Shown in pieces: positions 26,267-34,848 of a DNA stretch of 64,000 nt. Every line of letters begins with the position of its first letter. Positions within the stretch are counted from its first letter, which is position 1. This stretch comes from Thioalkalicoccus limnaeus (GTDB lineage: Bacteria > Pseudomonadota > Gammaproteobacteria > Chromatiales > Chromatiaceae): the NCBI RefSeq assembly GCF_041197575.1, contig NZ_JBDKXB010000005.1, positions 183,361-247,360 on the forward strand, given 5' to 3'. The translations under genes and the position numbers were made by a program. The notes under the pieces are model-generated. The model did no database searches, was not told the origin of the DNA, and was given only the letters and a program-made list of their open reading frames with translations.

Positions 26267-27496
26267 GTGCTGGAGCTGCTTCTTTGCTCGACCTTGACCA
26301 TCCTGCCGGACTTCCTGTTTCGCCGTTACGTCCAGGGCCGACGGCTCGGGCACGAGATCAATCTGTTTACGGTTTGGTTCGAGCTGCGCTGGGGGATCAC
26401 CCTGTGCCTGATCCTGACGGTGAGCCTGATCACGACGGTGTTCTACTTTCACCCATCGACCAAGGCGTCCTCCTCGGTCTTCCGGACCGTGACCCTGATG
26501 CCGGAAGGGGTCGGCCGGGTCGCCGAGGTCTTCGTCGACATGAACGACCGGGTCGTGGAAGGGCAACCGCTGTTCCGGCTCGACAGCACCGAGCAGGAAG
26601 CGGCGATGGAGTCCGCGCGCCGCAAGATCGCCGAGATCGAGGCCACCATGGTGGTGGCCGAGTCACAACTCGCGGAAGCCGAGGCTCGCATCGTCCAGGC
26701 GCGCGGCGTGCTCGCGCAGGCGGTCGACGAACTCGAAAGGCGCGCGGAGATCCAGAAGCGCAGCCCGGGTTCCATCGCCGAGGCCGATGTCGAGCGGGTC
26801 CGGGTGCAGGTCGAGACCCAGCAAGGTGCCCTCGACGCGGCCGTGGCGAGCCGGGATGCCATCGTCTCGAAGATCCGCTTCCAGCTACCCGCCGAGAAGG
26901 CGAGCGCCGAGGCGGCGCTCGAAGAGGCCGAGGTCGCCCTGGGTAAGACCCTCGTGGTGGCTGGCACCGACGGGATGGTGCAGCAGTTCGCGCTGCGCCC
27001 CGGCGACATCGTCAATCCGATGCTCCGACCGGCCGGCATTCTGGTGCCGGAGCGCCGCGCCGAGGGTCTGCTGGCGGGCTTCGGCCAGATCGAGTCGCAG
27101 GTCATCAAGGTCGGCATGATCGGCGAGGTGACCTGCCTGGCCAAGCCCTGGCAGATCATCCCGATGGTGGTGACCGAAGTCCAACCCGTCATCGCCTCGG
27201 GCCAGGTGCGGCCGACCGACGCCCTGGTCGATATCCAGCAATACGCCAAGCCCGGTACCATCACGGTGATCATGGAACCGCTCTACGCCGGCCAGCTCGC
27301 GGGGCTGCCGCTGGGTGGCAGCTGCATCGCCAATCTCTATACCAGCAGCCACGAGGCCCTTCAGGACCCCGATCTCGGCTTTTGGCGCCGCTTCGGGCTG
27401 CATGCGATCGACACCGTTGGGCTCGTGCACGCTTTGATCCTGCGCATTCAGGCCCTGCTGTTGCCGTTCAAGGTCTTGGTTTTTGGTGGACATTGA
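26267..27496 (+). CDS. HlyD-family membrane fusion protein
   Basis: 409 residues. An N-terminal membrane segment (about 43-63) is followed by a biotinyl-lipoyl-like part (GVGRVAEVFVDMNDRVVEGQPLFRLDS), a coiled coil of about 100 residues (EQEAAMESARRKIAEIEATM onward), and a beta-rich C-terminal domain. Such periplasmic adaptors couple an inner-membrane transporter to the outer membrane, but no ABC or MFS transporter is encoded beside it; the neighbour is a small membrane protein, as with YibH/YiaV. A hydrophobic stretch at the very C-terminus (ALILRIQALLLPFKVLVFGG) is unusual. Confidence 0.8.
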   Translation: MLELLLCSTLTILPDFLFRRYVQGRRLGHEINLFTVWFELRWGITLCLILTVSLITTVFYFHPSTKASSSVFRTVTLMPEGVGRVAEVFVDMNDRVVEGQPLFRLDSTEQEAAMESARRKIAEIEATMVVAESQLAEAEARIVQARGVLAQAVDELERRAEIQKRSPGSIAEADVERVRVQVETQQGALDAAVASRDAIVSKIRFQLPAEKASAEAALEEAEVALGKTLVVAGTDGMVQQFALRPGDIVNPMLRPAGILVPERRAEGLLAGFGQIESQVIKVGMIGEVTCLAKPWQIIPMVVTEVQPVIASGQVRPTDALVDIQQYAKPGTITVIMEPLYAGQLAGLPLGGSCIANLYTSSHEALQDPDLGFWRRFGLHAIDTVGLVHALILRIQALLLPFKVLVFGGH

Positions 27497-27723
27497 CGGA
27501 TGCCCCAGGCCGATGGCGAAAAAGGTCCTCGGCCTTCAGCATCAGATCCCCGGTGACGCCCAGCGGAGCCTGTCACGGCTCTTGACACAGGTAGCCGGGG
27601 AGCCTTGGTTTGCCGGGATCGCTCCGTCTCCGCGGTTCGAGACCGCGCCGACGCCGAGTCACCGGGCACTGGATGACCCTGGATCCCCGGGATCAGGCTT
27701 TGACGATTCAAGAGGCATCGACG

Positions 27724-30045
27724 ATGACCAACCTGACCGAGCATGTTGACCGTTCTCAAGAGCTGGCAGCGAAGGTCGGCCGACTGTATCGCAAGCGAAC
27801 CCAGTTGGCTCAGGAGCGTTTCCAGGAACGCGTCCAGCGCGTTTACCAACAGCAGGTCGCGGAGCTGATGGCGCGACCCCCGGCGCCCTGGGAGATCTGG
27901 ACGCAGTGGTGGGAGTATTCGACCGATTTCGCGGAGCGGTCGCTGCTGTTCTGGGACACGCTGCGTCAGCGCGGCAACAACTTCGTTGCGCACGAAGAGG
28001 CCGGCAAACCGCCGGTGCTGCATTTCGAGTACGAGATGGTGCTCGACGCGCGTCGCCGCGAGCGCCCGGTCAACTACGCGCTGGTGAGGATCGTCCCGCC
28101 GCCGGGCGTCGAAGTCGACCCCAAGCGCCGGCCCTACGTGATCATCGATCCGCGCGCCGGACATGGTCCCGGCATCGGCGGCTTCAAGGACGATTCGCAG
28201 GTCGGAGTGGCCCTGCGCGCGGGTCACCCGGTTTATTTCGTGATCTTCTTTCCGGAGCCGGAACCCGATCAGACGCTGCTCGATGTGTGCGATGCCGAGC
28301 AGCAGTTTGTCCGCAAGGTGCGGGAGTTGCATCCGGAGAGCCCGCGGCCCGTGATCGTCGGAAACTGCCAAGGGGGCTGGGCGGCCATGCTGCTGGCCGC
28401 GTCGAACCCGCAGGACACCGGACCGATCGTGATCAATGGCGCCCCGATGTCCTATTGGGGCGGTGCCCTCAGCGAGGGCAGCGGCGACAACCCGATGCGC
28501 TACGCCGGCGGTCTGCTAGGTGGGACTTGGATGGCCTCTCTGGCTGCCGATCTCGGCAATGGCCGTTTCGATGGCGCGTATCTGGTCGAGAACATGGAGA
28601 ACTTGAATCCCGCGAACACCTTCTGGGACAGGTACTATCATCTGTTCGCCAACGTCGACACCGAGCCGCCGCGGTTTCTCGAGTTCGAGCGCTGGTGGGG
28701 CGGCTTCTACCTCCTCAACCGCGACGAGATCGAGTGGATCGTCCGCGAACTGTTCGTCGGCAACCGGGTCTGGTCGGGGGATGCGCAGGCCGCGAACGGC
28801 AAACGCTTCGACCTGCGCGAGATCCAGTCGCCGATCATCCTGTTTGCGTCCCTGGGCGACAACATCACGCCGCCCCAACAGGCGTTCAACTGGGTCGCGG
28901 ACGTCTTCGGCTCCACCGATGAGATCAAATCTCGCGGTCAGACGATCGTGGGGCTGCTGCACCAGGACATCGGCCACCTCGGCATCTTCGTGTCGGGCCG
29001 GGTGGCGAAGAAGGAGCATACCCAGATCGTTTCCGTGCTCAAGTCCATCGAGGCCCTGCCACCGGGGCTTTATGGTATGCAGATCAACGAGATCCAGCGA
29101 AAGGATGGGCAGTGCGACTACGACGTACAGTTCGTCGAGCGGCGGCTCGAGGACGTCGCGGCGCGGCTCAATCGCCTGCAGCGGGCCGATGAGAAACCGT
29201 TCGAGGCCGTCGCCGAGATCGCCGAGTTCAATCAACGGGCGTACGAACTGTTCGCCCGCCCACTGGTGCAGGCGCTATCCAACGAGTTTGCGGCCGAACT
29301 CGGCCGCCGCTTCCACCCGCTGCGGGTCCAGCGCTGGGCCATCTCCGACCTCAATCCTTGGCTGCAATGGCTGGGTCCAGCCGCGGAGTTGGTCAAGGCC
29401 CAGCGTCACGCGACGGGCTCGGAACAGCCGTTCCGCCAGGTTGAGGGGATGGTCTCGGAGCTGGTCAGTGCCGCGCTCGACTACTACCGCGAGATCCGCG
29501 ATGCCACCTCCGAGGCGCTGTTCTTCGAGACTTACGGCAGCCTCTTCTCCTTCTACCTGGCCGATCGGCACGAGGCGGCGAAGCAGCGGCTGGCACCGCC
29601 GAGTGACCCGCGGCAACTGCCTTTCGTCCGCGAGGCATTGACCGCGCTCGAGGCCGGCGGTTACCCGGAGGCCTTGACCCGCGCCGGCTATCTGCTCGCG
29701 CGCCACGGCGAGCCGCTGCCACTCGCACGGCTGGAGCTCAAGGAACAGCTCTTGCGAGAGTATGCCGACCTGCTACCGGACCTCCCACGGGAGCAAGCAC
29801 GGCGCATCCGCGGCGAGCAGGAGATCATCTGCCGCTACGAGCCCGAGCAGGCCGTGGCGTCCTTGCCCCAACTGTTGCGCGATCCCGAGGACCGCCGGCG
29901 TTTTCTGACGCTGCTCGAGCGTCTGGTGTCCGACCCGCGCATTCAGGCGACGGGAATCACCGAGGCGCAACGCGACATGCTCGCGCGTATTCGGGGGGTG
30001 CTCGACGAGGGCGAGACGCAGCCGCGCCGAGGCCGACCCGAGTAG
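27724..30045 (+). CDS. DUF3141 protein, alpha/beta-hydrolase related to PHA synthases
   Basis: 773 residues. The N-terminal two-thirds resembles polyhydroxyalkanoate-synthase-type hydrolases: an oxyanion-region RAGHGPGIGGFKDDSQVG, a nucleophile box GNCQGGW in which Cys takes the place of Ser, and later Asp (LFASLGDNITPP) and His (LHQDIGHLG) candidates for a catalytic triad. The C-terminal 300 residues are helical and of unknown role. In other bacteria DUF3141 genes often stand beside phosphotransacetylase, acetate kinase and phosphoketolase genes; here only remnants of such neighbours follow. The start at 27724 follows AGAGG. The substrate is unknown. Confidence 0.82.
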   Translation: MTNLTEHVDRSQELAAKVGRLYRKRTQLAQERFQERVQRVYQQQVAELMARPPAPWEIWTQWWEYSTDFAERSLLFWDTLRQRGNNFVAHEEAGKPPVLHFEYEMVLDARRRERPVNYALVRIVPPPGVEVDPKRRPYVIIDPRAGHGPGIGGFKDDSQVGVALRAGHPVYFVIFFPEPEPDQTLLDVCDAEQQFVRKVRELHPESPRPVIVGNCQGGWAAMLLAASNPQDTGPIVINGAPMSYWGGALSEGSGDNPMRYAGGLLGGTWMASLAADLGNGRFDGAYLVENMENLNPANTFWDRYYHLFANVDTEPPRFLEFERWWGGFYLLNRDEIEWIVRELFVGNRVWSGDAQAANGKRFDLREIQSPIILFASLGDNITPPQQAFNWVADVFGSTDEIKSRGQTIVGLLHQDIGHLGIFVSGRVAKKEHTQIVSVLKSIEALPPGLYGMQINEIQRKDGQCDYDVQFVERRLEDVAARLNRLQRADEKPFEAVAEIAEFNQRAYELFARPLVQALSNEFAAELGRRFHPLRVQRWAISDLNPWLQWLGPAAELVKAQRHATGSEQPFRQVEGMVSELVSAALDYYREIRDATSEALFFETYGSLFSFYLADRHEAAKQRLAPPSDPRQLPFVREALTALEAGGYPEALTRAGYLLARHGEPLPLARLELKEQLLREYADLLPDLPREQARRIRGEQEIICRYEPEQAVASLPQLLRDPEDRRRFLTLLERLVSDPRIQATGITEAQRDMLARIRGVLDEGETQPRRGRPE

Positions 30046-30069
30046 GCAGCAGGCGGCCCGTCCTCAACC

Positions 30070-30819
30070 GGCCCCACCACTCCTGGCATATCCGGGTACC
30101 AGACATTGTTCCCGGTCAGCTGTATGGCTACCGCGTCCATGGCCCTGATGATCCCAGCGCTGGCTGCGCTTCGACCCGACGAAGCTGCTCCTCGACCCCT
30201 ACGGCCGCTGCGTGGCGCTGCCCGCCGGATACGACCGCAAGGCCGCGGCCGGACCCGGCGACAATACCGCTGTCGCGATGAAAAGCCTGGGCACCGATCC
30301 CTCGGTCTACGACTGGGAGGGCGACGCACCCAACTCGGCAACAACAACGCCTATTGTCAAGACAACGAGCTCAGCTGGTTCGACTGGACGCTGGTGGAGC
30401 GGCACTGGGACCTGCTACGCTTCGTGAAACAGCTCATCGCGTTGCGGCAGCGACGCGAACTGTCGGCGGGTGAGCATGGCCTGACGCTGAACCAGATTCT
30501 CGGCCAGGCCCGCATCGAGTGGCACGGCGTGCGCGTGGGGCAGCCGGACTGGAGCGACGATTCCCACAGCTTGGCCTGCACCCTCTGGAGCCTGAGCGGA
30601 CGATTGGCGGTCCACCTGATGGTCAGCGCTTACTGGGAGCCGTTGCGCTTCGAGTTGCCGCCGCTGCCCGGCGGAGCGGGAGCGCGTTGGCATCGCCTGA
30701 TCGACACCGCGTTGGCTTCGCCCAAGGACATCGTGCTGCCCGAGGCGTCGCGGCCGATTGGCATCGACAGCTACGAGCTGCAACCGCGCTCCCTGGTGCT
30801 GCTCGCTCGGAGCGAATGA
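30070..30819 (+). pseudogene. Decayed glycogen-debranching enzyme gene (glgX-like)
   Basis: Three pieces of a GlgX-type glycosidase lie in different frames. First, WHIRVPDIVPGQLYGYRVHG from about 30079. Then, after a frameshift near 30160, WLRFDPTKLLLDPYGRCVAL continuing to SVYDWEGD. Then, after a second break near 30335, GNNNAYCQDNELSWFDW and the C-terminal beta domain down to the stop at 30819. The catalytic barrel of some 400 residues that normally lies between the second and third pieces is missing. The gene is therefore a deletion relic and cannot make an active enzyme. Confidence 0.82.
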
Positions 30820-30939
30820 GACCGACGGCCAAACGAGGCGAGGGAAGCGGTTCCACGGCTCGAAGCGCTCGCGGCGGCTCGCCTCCTGGCCGGCCCGTAA
30901 CTCGTCTTTAAAACGCCCCTTTCCTCCTGCGGCGGCTGC

Positions 30940-31096
30940 GGCCAGGGCCGAGGTCGGGCATAGGCTGTCGCGGCTGGCCGCCCGGGCGGCGCATCGGAAG
31001 GAGCAGATGAAGAACGAGATCATCCTGAACCTGGCCTATGCCCACGAGCACGGGACGGATCGGGACGAGATCACCAATTGGGTGTGGCCGCTGTAG
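30940..31096 (+). pseudogene. C-terminal remnant of phosphoketolase
   Basis: The frame ending at 31096 reads RLSRLAARAAHRKEQMKNEI then LAYAHEHGTDRDEITNWVWP, which matches the C-terminus of Xfp-type phosphoketolases (HGTDLPEIDNWTW-like ending). Nothing of the thiamine-diphosphate domains remains. Together with the decayed glgX just upstream it marks the loss of a glycogen/phosphoketolase gene set. The identification rests on a short stretch. Confidence 0.55.
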
Positions 31097-31331
31097 GCTG
31101 CTCGGAGGCCTGTCCGGACGGCGCCCCGGCCGAACGGGGCGCTTCTCGAGCATCGCGAACAGAGGTTTTCGAGCATGGCGACGAGATCGAGCGTGACGCG
31201 GCGGTGCCCATTAACGTGAAATACGCAGCCGAACGCCAGCTGGCTTGTCTTCGGTCGAGAGATTTCATGCTACGGGGTGGCCCCAGCCATGGGAGTTAGG
31301 TTGAGCGAAGGCGTTTAGCGGGGAGATCCTC
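31097..31331. other. Gene-free stretch
   Basis: About 235 bases with no gene. It should contain the promoter of the AI-2E-family gene. Confidence 0.4.
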
Positions 31332-32492
31332 ATGATCCAACGGAAAGAGGTCGTCGCCACGGCGCTCGAGGCCACGGTCCGCATCGGTATCCTGATCCTG
31401 CTGGCGGCCTGGTGCTTCAGTATTGTCCAACCGTTCTTCATCCCCATCGCTTGGGGGGTCATCATCGCGGTGTCGGCCTACCCGGGCCACGTCAGGTTGC
31501 GGCGCCTGCTCGGCGGGCGAGGCGGACTCGCGGCTGCCACGCTGGTGGTCCTCGGGCTGTTACTGCTCATCGTACCCGCGATCATGCTCAGCGAGACCTT
31601 GGTGGACACGGCCCAAAGCCTCGCCAAGGGATTCGAGGAGGGTACCCTGGCGGTGCCGTCGCCACCGGAATCGGTGCGGGATTGGCCGCTCGTGGGTGAG
31701 CGGCTGAGCGCCATCTGGTCCCAGGCATCCGGTAACCTGGCGGCGACGATCGAGAGGCTTGCACCGCAGTTGACGGCGATCGGTAAATGGCTGCTTGCCA
31801 CCGCGGCCGGCGCGGGTTTTGGCCTCCTGCAGTTCCTCATCGCCATCGTCATCGCCGGGGTGTTCCTCCGCAACTCCTCAGCCAGTGCGGAATTTGCTCA
31901 CCTCTTGGCGGTCCGCCTGGCCGGCGAGAGAGGGGCGGACTTCGCGAAGCTGGCCGAGACGACGGTCCGCAGCGTCACCCGCGGGATCCTCGGGGTCGCC
32001 GTGATTCAGTCCCTGCTCGCCGGCATCGGCTTCATGGTGATGGGCATCCCCGGCGCCGGGCTCTGGGCTCTATTGTGCCTGTTGCTCAGCACGGTCCAGA
32101 TCGGCATCCTGCCGATCACGTTGCCGATCCTGATCTATGTCCTGGCGACGGCGGATACGGTCCCGGCCGTCCTGTTCGTGATTTGGAGCCTCTTCGTCGG
32201 CACCATCGACAATGTCTTGAAGCCCATGCTGCTCGGCCGCGGCGTCGGGGTCCCGATGGCGGTCATCTTCGTCGGTGCGATCGGCGGCTTCATCACCTCC
32301 GGCATCATCGGGCTCTTTGTCGGTGCCGTCGTCCTGGTGCTCGGCTACAAGCTGTTCCTGGCGTGGTTGCACGACTTTCCCGATCGCCCGGCGGGTGCCA
32401 CGACGGACCAGCCCAGACTGGATCCGACGTCTCGGCCGGCCGCCGACCTGACCGAAGCCACGCGGCGGGCGAGAACAGATCCAGAGGCGTGA
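31332..32492 (+). CDS. AI-2E family transporter (PerM/YdiK type)
   Basis: 386 residues with about seven hydrophobic segments, in the paired arrangement typical of the family: two at the N-terminus, a hydrophilic stretch of about 80 residues, then TM helices around 155-180, 215-255, 260-285 and 300-345. The conserved region VGTIDNVLKPMLLGRG is present. Members export quorum signals or small solutes or act in sodium/proton exchange; the substrate here is unknown. GGGAG precedes the ATG. The C-terminal 35 residues are hydrophilic and variable. Confidence 0.88.
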   Translation: MIQRKEVVATALEATVRIGILILLAAWCFSIVQPFFIPIAWGVIIAVSAYPGHVRLRRLLGGRGGLAAATLVVLGLLLLIVPAIMLSETLVDTAQSLAKGFEEGTLAVPSPPESVRDWPLVGERLSAIWSQASGNLAATIERLAPQLTAIGKWLLATAAGAGFGLLQFLIAIVIAGVFLRNSSASAEFAHLLAVRLAGERGADFAKLAETTVRSVTRGILGVAVIQSLLAGIGFMVMGIPGAGLWALLCLLLSTVQIGILPITLPILIYVLATADTVPAVLFVIWSLFVGTIDNVLKPMLLGRGVGVPMAVIFVGAIGGFITSGIIGLFVGAVVLVLGYKLFLAWLHDFPDRPAGATTDQPRLDPTSRPAADLTEATRRARTDPEA

Positions 32493-32573
32493 CGCCATCC
32501 TCTCGAGCGGATTCCCAAGTGGCTCCTGGTCAGGCTTGGAGCCTTGGCCAGCGTTGCTGGCTCGCCGGCGCAG

Positions 32574-33848
32574 TCAATCCGGCAGGCAAGTGGCAAGCGA
32601 GTCGGACACTGCCGCGGTCTTGGCGGTCGACTCCGGACAGACGAGCCGATAGCCGCAGTGCCGGCAATGATGACCGGGGTGCGCCGCCGAGCCCTTTCGC
32701 CGCAATGCCGCCACCCAGCGCAGCACCGCGAGCTTCACGCGTGCGGCGCCGGTCTCCGTCAGAAGGATCCGGTCGGCCTGGCGTTGCTCTAGGAAATGCA
32801 GGCGCACGAAGGCCACGCGCGTCGTCTGCACCGACATCACGGCGGCGGCGTAAGCGGCCGGCTGCAGCAGTTCAGGGATGCGCGGCCGCGAGCCGTGGCG
32901 GGTCCGCCGCAGCTTGAACTCCGTCACCTCGATCGCTCCGGCCGGAAGACGCGCCAGACGATCGAGCCGTCCGGCGAGCGACAGGCTCGCTGCCAACGGC
33001 AACGTCACCTCGGCCTCGACCGCGAGCGTCTCCGCCCGATCGCCGAGATAGACCTCGGCATGGAAATCGGCCAACAGCTGCCGGCCCCATGCGTGCGCGG
33101 CGCCAGGCAATCCCGCCGGTGCGCAGCCCAGCGCCGCATCGAACATCGCGAGCGTCTCCGCCGCGGTGCGCTGTGGCGCCCCCGGCGCAAACAGCCATGC
33201 GAGCGCCTCATGCACTGCCGAACCGACCTCGACGATCGGCGGCAAGGCAGCGGTGGGCGGCATCCGCTGAACGTATCGGCTCGCGTACTCGCGGCCGCAC
33301 ACCTGCCAGGTGGACAGGCGGGAAAAGGTCAATGGAATGGGCAACGGCTCGTCGTGCGCTGCCGCCAGCGCCGGGGCGAGCCAGGCGCTGATCGCCGCCT
33401 CGGCGGCCGCGTCGGGCTCCTGGCGCTCGCCGTCGATCTCGGCGTCGGTGGGCACCAGCTGCAGGCGGCACCGGACCCAATCGACGTGCTCGGCCCAGCT
33501 CTGGCCAGCCTTGGGATCCTTGCGCGGAGCGCGGGTGGCCAGGCGCCGCAAGGCGATCTCTGCGCTGACTTCGATGAGGGCGACGCGCACCTGGAAGCCG
33601 CGGGCGCCAAGATGGTGCAGGATATCCTCGAAGTCGTCGCTCGCGCCGGAGCATTCGAAGACCAGGGGGCCGACCGATGCCGACCGCGTCAGCTCGTCGG
33701 CAATGTCCGCCGCCCCGACACGCACCTTGCGCAGGTCGTCGATCGGCACGTGCCGCACGCCGAGCCGCGCCACCAGCCGCTGTGCAATGGTGGTCTTGCC
33801 TGCGCCCGGTAGGCCGATAAGCACGAGGATGGCGCGCGCGGAAGCCAT
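32574..33848 (-). CDS. P-loop kinase-like domain fused to an Fe-S RecB/Cas4-type nuclease
   Basis: 424 residues, the third gene of a reverse-transcriptase operon. Residues 1-150 are a P-loop ATPase/kinase-like domain with Walker A GLPGAGKTT (12-20). Residues 175-410 are a PD-(D/E)XK nuclease of the AddB/Cas4 type: STWQVCGREY (Cys184), GSAVHEAL (His213), GRLDRL (Asp296), VTEFKL (Glu310, Lys312), LLQPAAYAAA, and Cys395, Cys398 and Cys404, which with Cys184 make the expected [4Fe-4S] ligand set. All catalytic residues appear present, so DNA cleavage activity is likely. It begins 14 bases after the membrane-protein stop. I do not know this fusion as part of a named defence system. Confidence 0.85.
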   Translation of the reverse strand: MASARAILVLIGLPGAGKTTIAQRLVARLGVRHVPIDDLRKVRVGAADIADELTRSASVGPLVFECSGASDDFEDILHHLGARGFQVRVALIEVSAEIALRRLATRAPRKDPKAGQSWAEHVDWVRCRLQLVPTDAEIDGERQEPDAAAEAAISAWLAPALAAAHDEPLPIPLTFSRLSTWQVCGREYASRYVQRMPPTAALPPIVEVGSAVHEALAWLFAPGAPQRTAAETLAMFDAALGCAPAGLPGAAHAWGRQLLADFHAEVYLGDRAETLAVEAEVTLPLAASLSLAGRLDRLARLPAGAIEVTEFKLRRTRHGSRPRIPELLQPAAYAAAVMSVQTTRVAFVRLHFLEQRQADRILLTETGAARVKLAVLRWVAALRRKGSAAHPGHHCRHCGYRLVCPESTAKTAAVSDSLATCLPD

Positions 33849-33861
33849 CTGCCGCCGCCGG

Positions 33862-34848
33862 TTACGCCTTGTCCTTGGAGGGGCTCGCCTTGGCCGCCTT
33901 CTTACCCTCGATGATCCCGCCGATCACCTCGCCAAAGAGCTTGTCGGAGAGTCCGGCCGCGACGGCGACCAGGGTCAGGATCATGAAGGCCTTCGGACCG
34001 CCGGAAGGCACGCTCAGCGGTAGCAGACCCGTCAACACTGCGATGACGGCGACCAGCGCGTAGAGCGCGCCGAAGCCGACGCGGACCAGGATATTCAGCA
34101 GCAACGGCCACTTGTTCTCCGGCCGCAGCTTCTCTTCCACCAGCACGGATTGGAAAACGAAGACCATCGCGCCGAGCATGCCCGCTAGCAGGAGCGCCAG
34201 TGTCGGCTTGATCCCCGGCGTGCTCTCGGTCAACGAGGACGACCGCAGGATCACATCCAGCGGGTCGGCTGTCGGCGCGGTTGCGCCGGCGGCGCTGATG
34301 GCAGCAAGCGAGGCCGAGAAGGCATCCAGGAATAGCCCGCCAATGATGACGAAGATGATGGCGGACCAAGCCGTGATGAAGAGCAGCGTCTGGCGGCGCG
34401 CGCCCGTCAGGCGCTCGAAGTTGGCGCCGGCCTGGGCAACTTCGTAGGTGAGGGAGCGTAGCAGCTGCCGATAGCCCGGCCCGTTGTCCTGGTTGTCGTC
34501 GAAACCCTTGAGCGCCGCTGTCCAGGCGCTGCGCGCCCCTTCGCTCAAGCGGAAGAAGCGGTCCTCGATGCGCACTCGGTCGACCTTCAGCAGCTCGCTC
34601 GGCTCGTACAGGCATAGCTCCGCATCGGCCTTCGTCACCAACCGCTTGCGCTCGTCCATCGGCGTCGCGGCCGTCGTGTCGGCGGCGCGTGTCAGCCAGT
34701 CCTCTATCTCGCCGAGCGCCTGCTCCGCGAGGGCCTTGTCGGCAGCGCGGCTAGCGATATGGTGCCGAGCCTGTGCCGGTCCGCTCCGCAGACCGTCGAC
34801 CCGCCGCAGCAGATCATCATCGACCGTTTTCTCGACTTGTCCGAACAT
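33862..34848 (-). CDS. Membrane protein of the reverse-transcriptase operon
   Basis: 328 residues. A hydrophilic, helical N-terminal half (1-150) is followed by four predicted membrane helices near 154-174, 215-235, 255-278 and 286-304, and a Lys-rich tail. No named domain is recognised. The start overlaps the reverse-transcriptase stop by one base (TGATG), with GGAGGTG just upstream, so translation is coupled. In a defence context such a protein could be the membrane-acting effector or an anchor; that is inference. A longer open frame upstream overlaps the reverse transcriptase and is not credible. Confidence 0.82.
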   Translation of the reverse strand: MFGQVEKTVDDDLLRRVDGLRSGPAQARHHIASRAADKALAEQALGEIEDWLTRAADTTAATPMDERKRLVTKADAELCLYEPSELLKVDRVRIEDRFFRLSEGARSAWTAALKGFDDNQDNGPGYRQLLRSLTYEVAQAGANFERLTGARRQTLLFITAWSAIIFVIIGGLFLDAFSASLAAISAAGATAPTADPLDVILRSSSLTESTPGIKPTLALLLAGMLGAMVFVFQSVLVEEKLRPENKWPLLLNILVRVGFGALYALVAVIAVLTGLLPLSVPSGGPKAFMILTLVAVAAGLSDKLFGEVIGGIIEGKKAAKASPSKDKA

